Shown piece by piece: positions 59,201 to 64,000 of a stretch of DNA of 64,000 nt. The DNA is from Cymbidium sinense (lineage: Eukaryota; Streptophyta; Magnoliopsida; Asparagales; Orchidaceae), in NCBI GenBank assembly GCA_021442155.1, contig CM038222.1, positions 24,228,148 to 24,292,147 on the forward strand, written 5' to 3'. Each line of letters opens with the position of its first letter. Position 1 is the first letter of the stretch. Made by a program: the position numbers and the translations under genes. The notes below the pieces were generated by a model, which had not been told where the DNA came from, ran no database searches, and was given only the letters and a program-made list of their open reading frames with translations.

Positions 59201-61147
59201 TGGTTTATTTCATTTTTATTTTAGGTTTAGTTTTTATTTTATTTAGGTTTTTCTAGTTTAGTTTAAGTTTTTATTTATTTTATTTTACTTTAGTTTTTAT
59301 TTTTTATTTTATTTTCTTTTTAGGTTTATGTTTCTGGTTTAGGGTTTAGGGTTTAGAGTTTTAGGGATTAGGGTTTAGGGTTTAGGGTTTGTGGTTTTGT
59401 GTTTTAGATTTGAGGTTTAGGGTTTAGGGTTCAGGGTTAGTTTTAGGATTTAGGGTAAAGGTGGGTTTCGGGTTTTTTTTTTTAAATTTTTAAATTTTTT
59501 ATTTTTGTTAAATTAAGTAAGGTGTTAGGTTTAGATTTATTAAGTTTATTTAGTTTATTTTTCTATTTCACTTTATTTTATTCTCTATTTTAATTTATTT
59601 TTATTTTTATTTTTATTTATTTTTAGTTTAGTTTACTTATTTTTAGTTTATTTATTTTAGTTTATGTTTATTTTTGTTTATTTTTTAGGTTTAATTTTAG
59701 GTTTCAGTTTATTTTATAATTTAGTTTTATTTTTATTTTATATTTTAAGTTTAGGTTTTATTTTTATTTTTAATTTTAGGTTTAGGATTTTATTTTAATT
59801 TCTTAGGTTTAGGTTTTAGGTTTTAATTTGGGTTTATTTTAAGCTTTTATTTTTTTTACTTTAGGTTTAGGTTTGTTTTTAGTTTATTTTATTTATTTTG
59901 TTCTGGTTTATGTTTAGCTTTAGTTTATTTTAGGTTTAGGTTTAGGTTTTATTTATTTTAGGTTAGTTTATTTTAGTTTATGTTTAAGTTTACTTTATTT
60001 TTATTTTTGGTTTAGGTTTTTTTTAGTTTAGGATTTAGGTTTTATTTTTTATTTATTTTTACGTTTATTTTTCAGGTTTACATTTTTATTTCATTTTTAT
60101 TTAATTTAATTTTAGGTTTATTTTATTTTTATTTTAGGTTTAGCTTTTATAATATTTAGGTTTTAATTTTTTTAGTTTAGTTTGGGTTTTTATTTATTTT
60201 ATTTTAGTTTAATTTTTAATTTTTATTTATTTTATTTTTAGGTTTAGGTTTAGGTTTTTGTTTAGGTTTACATTTAGGTTTTTATTTTACTTTATTATTT
60301 TATTTTATTTAGGTTTAGGTTTTTTATTTACTTTATTTTTAGGTTTTATTTAGTTTAGGTTTATGTTTTTAGGTTTTTAGGGTTTAGGGTTTAGGGTTTG
60401 GGGTTTAGGGTTTAGGGTTTAGAGTTGTAGGTTTTATGATTTACAATTTAAGGTTTAGGGTTTAGGGTTTTGAGGTTTAGGATTAGCATTTTTATTTATA
60501 TTTTTTAGTTTAGGTTTAGGTTTAGTTTTTTATTATTTTTTATTTTATTTATGTTTATTTATTTTTATTTTTTTTAGTTACTTTAGGTTTAGTTTTAGAT
60601 TTTGGGGTTGGGTTTAGGATTTAGGGTTTGGGTTTATGGTGGGTTTAGGGTTTAGTGTTAGGGTTTAGGGTAGGTTTTGATTTAGGGTTTGGGTTTAGGG
60701 TTTAGGTTTTAGGGTAGGGTTTAGGGTTTAGGAGTTTTTTAGTTTATTGAGGTTTAGGGTGAGAGGGATATTTTATTTTTATTTTTTATTTTTATTTTTC
60801 TTTTTTTTTCAGTTTTAGGTTTAGGTTTAAGTTTATGTTTGGGTTTTAGTTTAGGTTTTATTTTTTTTTATTTTTTTATTTTAATTGAGTTTTGCTTTAC
60901 TTATTTATTTTATTTTTAGGTTTTATTTAGTTTAGGTATAGTTTTAGCTTTTTGGGATTTAGGGTTTAGTTTTTTAGCTTTTTAGGGTTTAGGGTTTAGG
61001 GTTTTGGGTTTGGGATTTAGGGTTTTGGGTTTGGGATTTAGGGTTTAGGGTTTAGGGTTTAGGGTTTAGGGTTTAGGGTTTTTGGGGTTTAGGGTTTAGG
61101 TTTTAGGTTTATGGTTCAGGTTTTAGTTTAGGGTTTTGGGTTTAAGA
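56279..61147 (+). repeat. Main higher-order telomere-like array
   Basis: Continuation of the T-rich block interrupted by the RTE (to about 56740), then alternating blocks: TTTAGGG 56741-56860, T-rich 56861-57660; TTTAGGG 57661-57739, T-rich 57740-58600; TTTAGGG 58601-58762, T-rich 58763-59340; TTTAGGG 59341-59471, T-rich 59472-60370; then mixed blocks to 61147. Marker sequences (AAATTAAGTAAA-type) at about 56885, 57748, 58777 and 59511. The plus strand is nearly free of C. No gene is seen. Confidence 0.9.
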
Positions 61148-61624
61148 TTTTTTTTAATAGAGAACAAATTCAGATTCAATATTTCTTCTTTTCGATTTCA
61201 TCAACCAAGTAGCAGACCAAGTTTTCTAAGATACAAGCGATGACAAAGATCAAAAATGAGCAAGCATAGAAAAAATAAAAAAAATCCTAGATAACTAGAA
61301 CTGTCTCTAATGTAAAGACACAATTCCATAAGCAACAGATCGAATCGACCATTTTTTAATTTCTCCAGTTCCCATCAGAACCACCCCGACCTCTCAAGTA
61401 GCAGAATCCATCATCATTTCCCTTATCTCTCCCTGCGCCACCACCATGGCTGTAACCTTTATTGCTCCTCCCGCCTCTATAACCACCACTACTCCGACCA
61501 CCACCTCCATATCCACCAGCACCTCCAGATCCCCCACCACCACTGCTATAACCATCGCCTTCAACCTTCACCTCCAGACTGCTGGCTTGGTGGTGATGTT
61601 CTTGTCGTGAAGGTTCTGCCCATT
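61148..61624 (-). pseudogene. Glycine-rich RNA-binding protein 3' fragment, copy 4
   Basis: Minus strand: NGQNLHDKNITT, a short frame change, then an open Gly-rich tail of 71 codons (61571-61356) with GGGGSGGAGGYGGGG, SSGGYRGGRSNKGYSHGGG and the end GSDGNWRN plus stop (61356-61358). About 200 bp of 3'UTR ends in an 8-base A-run (T-run 61148-61155). It is the only copy with an uninterrupted tail, but it lacks the start codon of a GRP, the RNP motifs and most of the RRM. Confidence 0.87.
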
Positions 61625-62430
61625 CATAAGGTTTTTGTTTATTAGGTTTTAGGGTTTAGGTTTAATTTTTTTACTTTATTTAGTTACTTTAGGTTTAGGT
61701 TTTGGGCTTGGGGTTTATGGTTAAGGGTTTAGGGTTAGAGTTAAGGGTTTAGGGTTTAGGGATTTTAGGGTTTAGGGTTAGTTTTGGATTTTGGATTTAA
61801 GGTTTTAGGGTTTAGGATTAGGGTTAGGGTTTAGGGTTTAGGGTTTAGGGTTTAGTGTTTAGTGTTTAGGGCTTAGGGATAGTATAAAGTTTAGGGTTTT
61901 GTGTTTAGGGTTTAGGGTTTCTTATGGTTTAGGATTTTGGGTTTATGGTTGTAGGTTTAGGGTTTAGGGTTTAGGTTTTAGGGTTTAGTGTTTAGGATTT
62001 AGGGTTTAGTGTTTAAGGTTTAGGGTTTAAGTTTTTTTAAAAAAAAAAAGTTATTTATTTATTTTTTTTTTTATTTATATTTTATTTTATTATTTTTTAT
62101 TTAGGTTTATTTTTAATTTTATTTAGTTTTGTTTCTTTACTTTGGGTTTATTTATTTTAGCTTAGATTATTTATTTTAGTTTATTTTTTAGGTTTAGGTT
62201 TAGGTTTATGTTTATTTTTTAGTTTAGTTTTATCTTTATTTTATTTTTTAGGTTTAAGTTTTATTTTTTATTTTTAGGTTTAGGTTTAGGTTTATATTTA
62301 ATTTTTTTAGGATTAGGCTTTAGGTTTATATTTTAGGTTTATTTTTAGGTTTTCTTTTACCTTAAGTTTAGTTTTATTTTTATTTTCTTATATTTTATTT
62401 TATTTAGGGTTTAGGTTTAGTTTATTTTAG
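61625..62430 (+). repeat. Telomere-like block and terminal T-rich block
   Basis: 61625-62030 is TTTAGGG-rich; the first 90 bp resembles the flank of GRP copy 3. 62031-62430 is a T-rich block beginning with a T-run plus an A-run of 11. It is cut at 62430 by the long LTR-like tail. This is the right end of the telomere-like array in the window. Confidence 0.9.
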
Positions 62431-62618
62431 TAAGTGAATCTCCTTAATCATTAAGGCATAGCCTAAGCTTATGGTTAACCCTTCTAAGTGTTTAGGCTTA
62501 GGTTAAATGTTCACCTAATTACTAGAAGTGTCTTATGACTACGAAAGTCTTAGTGCATAGATGACTCCTAGGTCTAAGAAGAATAGGTTAAGACCTTACT
62601 CAAAAAGCGAGGTTAACA
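62431..62618. repeat. 188-bp tail of the long LTR-like element
   Basis: Matches 2843-3029 and 16850-17035: TTAGGCTTAGGTTAA, CACCTAATTACTAGAAG, GTGTCTTATGACTA and a final TTAACA at 62613-62618. Only the extreme end is present. Confidence 0.85.
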
Positions 62619-64000
62619 AATGGACCCCCAATAGATGTGGGTTAACTGACTAGGCAGACCAAACGTATTGGAGTTGACTGACACGATCAACAACATCCAA
62701 AGGTAGATAGAATCATGATCTTAGTACAATGCAACTCAACTTATGCCAAGGGCATCAGAGTGCAAGTAAGATTTGGTTGGAATTTCATGTTAACGACAAG
62801 AAGGAAGATCCGCTAAGGGATCACATATGCATTGGGCATGACTTGTGAGATGTTTATGCCGAGGGCATTAAACGAGAAATCTACCAAGGATTGAGTATAT
62901 GAACCTTCCACTAGGGAAGCAGGTTCAAGCTATCCACTGGGGATATGGATTTGAGTTTGATTGTGAATACGATTAGTTTTGGTGTGTATCCATGGGGGAT
63001 AAGAATCTATAACCCACTGGGGATTAAGATCGAATTAATTTTAATTTATTTTCTTTTAATTGATGTGGGGCAAATCCACTAGGGATATTGATTTGAATCC
63101 GATAGGGATTGAGAATGTGAACCTTCCACTAGGTGGGTAGGTTTGAGATATCCACTGGGGATAAGAGTTTAATTAGATTTCTTTTGGCTCCACTAGGGAG
63201 AATAATTTTGAATTGAGAGTACATCCACTAGAGACATAAGCCTAGTTAAATTTGATAGATTTAGATTTTGAGTTAGGATCCACTAAGGAGATTAATTTGA
63301 TTTGCGCCTCGCTAGGGTGAAGTTTGGTTTGTTCGATATGTTTAATTTGACTCCACTTGGAAGGTTGGTTTTAAATTTGGTTTTTTATGGACCTTGTCGG
63401 TGTAAATGGACCCACTAAAAAAGTGCCACAGAGGCCTTGGCCTATCTTAGTTTTACAAATCAAAAGGGGTAGCCCACTTGTCATAGGGTAGAGCTATCCG
63501 ACCTATGGGTTGCCTTTCGGTGTGCAATGGATGTACTAGGAAGAAAGCGTAGCAGACTTACAACTTCAAAAGTAAGGATCTTTCGTTGGGGTGATCTGTA
63601 GATGGCACAATAATCAAACTTGACCTAAGGCGATTATAGAGGGAGTGTTGTTAGGGTTCTTACCTCAACTCAAGAGTAGTCGTGATGATTACTTTAATTT
63701 ATATTGATTTTATTTGAATAAATTTAATTTAGTGTGTTATGTTGTGGACCCTGTTGGTGTGTGATGGACCCACTATGAAGGGGCTATGTCGACCTTGGTC
63801 CATCTTAGATTTACAACTCCAAAAGGGTAGTCTACCAGCCACAGGGTAGGACTATCCGACCTAAGGGTTGCCTTTCAGTGTGCAATGGTTGTGGTAAAGA
63901 AGAAAGTATAGTAGACTTACATCTTCCAAAGGGGAAACAATTGTTGGGGTGACCTGTTGATCACGCAACAATGTTGCTGGAGACTTATGTCAGCTCAAGA
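62619..64000 (-). repeat. Gypsy 3'/LTR-type sequence, minus orientation
   Basis: Reverse complement of the sequence at 14241-16202 and 21546-24035: plus-strand words CCACTAGGGA, CCACTGGGGAT, GGTAGAGCTATCC and TGGACCC(A/C)CTA. The roughly 400-bp module (GGACCCACTA...GGTTGCCTTTCGGTGTGCAATGG...GTAGACTTAC) occurs near 63410 and 63760. It runs out of the window. No coding potential seen. Confidence 0.7.

Noticed and set aside
25660..62430. A functional telomere at this place
   Set aside because: Heptamers are heavily degenerate, interrupted by transposons and followed by non-telomeric DNA on the right, so it is interstitial.
1..64000. tRNA, rRNA, snRNA or intact host protein-coding genes
   Set aside because: I scanned for typical landmarks by eye and found none; short RNA genes could be missed without a covariance search.

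Overview
This window looks like nuclear DNA of a plant, probably a seed plant with a large, repeat-rich genome. The evidence is Arabidopsis-type telomere heptamers (TTTAGGG), a Tat-type Ty3/gypsy retrotransposon with two RNase H-like domains, L1-type LINEs with a plant DUF4283-like ORF1 and a terminal RNase H, an RTE-type LINE tail with a TTG-repeat end, and pieces of a plant glycine-rich RNA-binding protein (GRP) gene. I find no intact host gene, no tRNA or rRNA, and nothing bacterial or organellar. I cannot name the species.

Left third (1-24035): nested and duplicated LTR-retrotransposon debris. A decayed plus-strand Tat-type gypsy occurs twice (3030-16202 and 17036-24035). Each copy is joined at the same protease position to the TCAACA end of a very long LTR-like element. 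In the first copy a further LTR-like element of about 8.1 kb (3639-11732, TGTT...AACA ends, no coding capacity) is inserted in the reverse transcriptase gene; the second copy is the empty site. A roughly 335-350 bp AT-rich tandem repeat follows (24036-25520).

Middle and right (25521-62430): a broken array of degenerate telomere-like sequence, always with TTTAGGG on the plus strand. TTTAGGG-rich blocks alternate with T-rich TTTATTTTAGG-type blocks of about 0.5-0.9 kb, and a marker (poly-T followed by AAATTAAGTAAA) starts most T-rich blocks. This forms a higher-order repeat of about 0.7-1.1 kb. Four copies of a GRP 3' fragment (C-terminal part of the RRM, glycine-rich tail, 3'UTR and short poly-A, all minus strand) sit in the array with nearly the same end points. 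Insertions into or beside the array are an L1-type LINE of about 9.3 kb (27152-36479, minus), a 3'-deleted relative (39378-42510, minus), the head of another long LTR-like element (42653-44665), a minus-strand gypsy with gag, protease, RT and RNase H (44667-52405), and a 5'-truncated RTE (55433-56278, plus) with a 14-bp flanking direct repeat.

Right edge (62431-64000): a 188-bp tail of the long LTR-like element, then the gypsy 3'/LTR-type sequence in minus orientation.

All coding sequences found are broken by stops, frameshifts or deletions, so nothing here is expected to make a working protein. The main interest is structural: a telomere-derived higher-order satellite that has taken up and multiplied a host-gene retrocopy.
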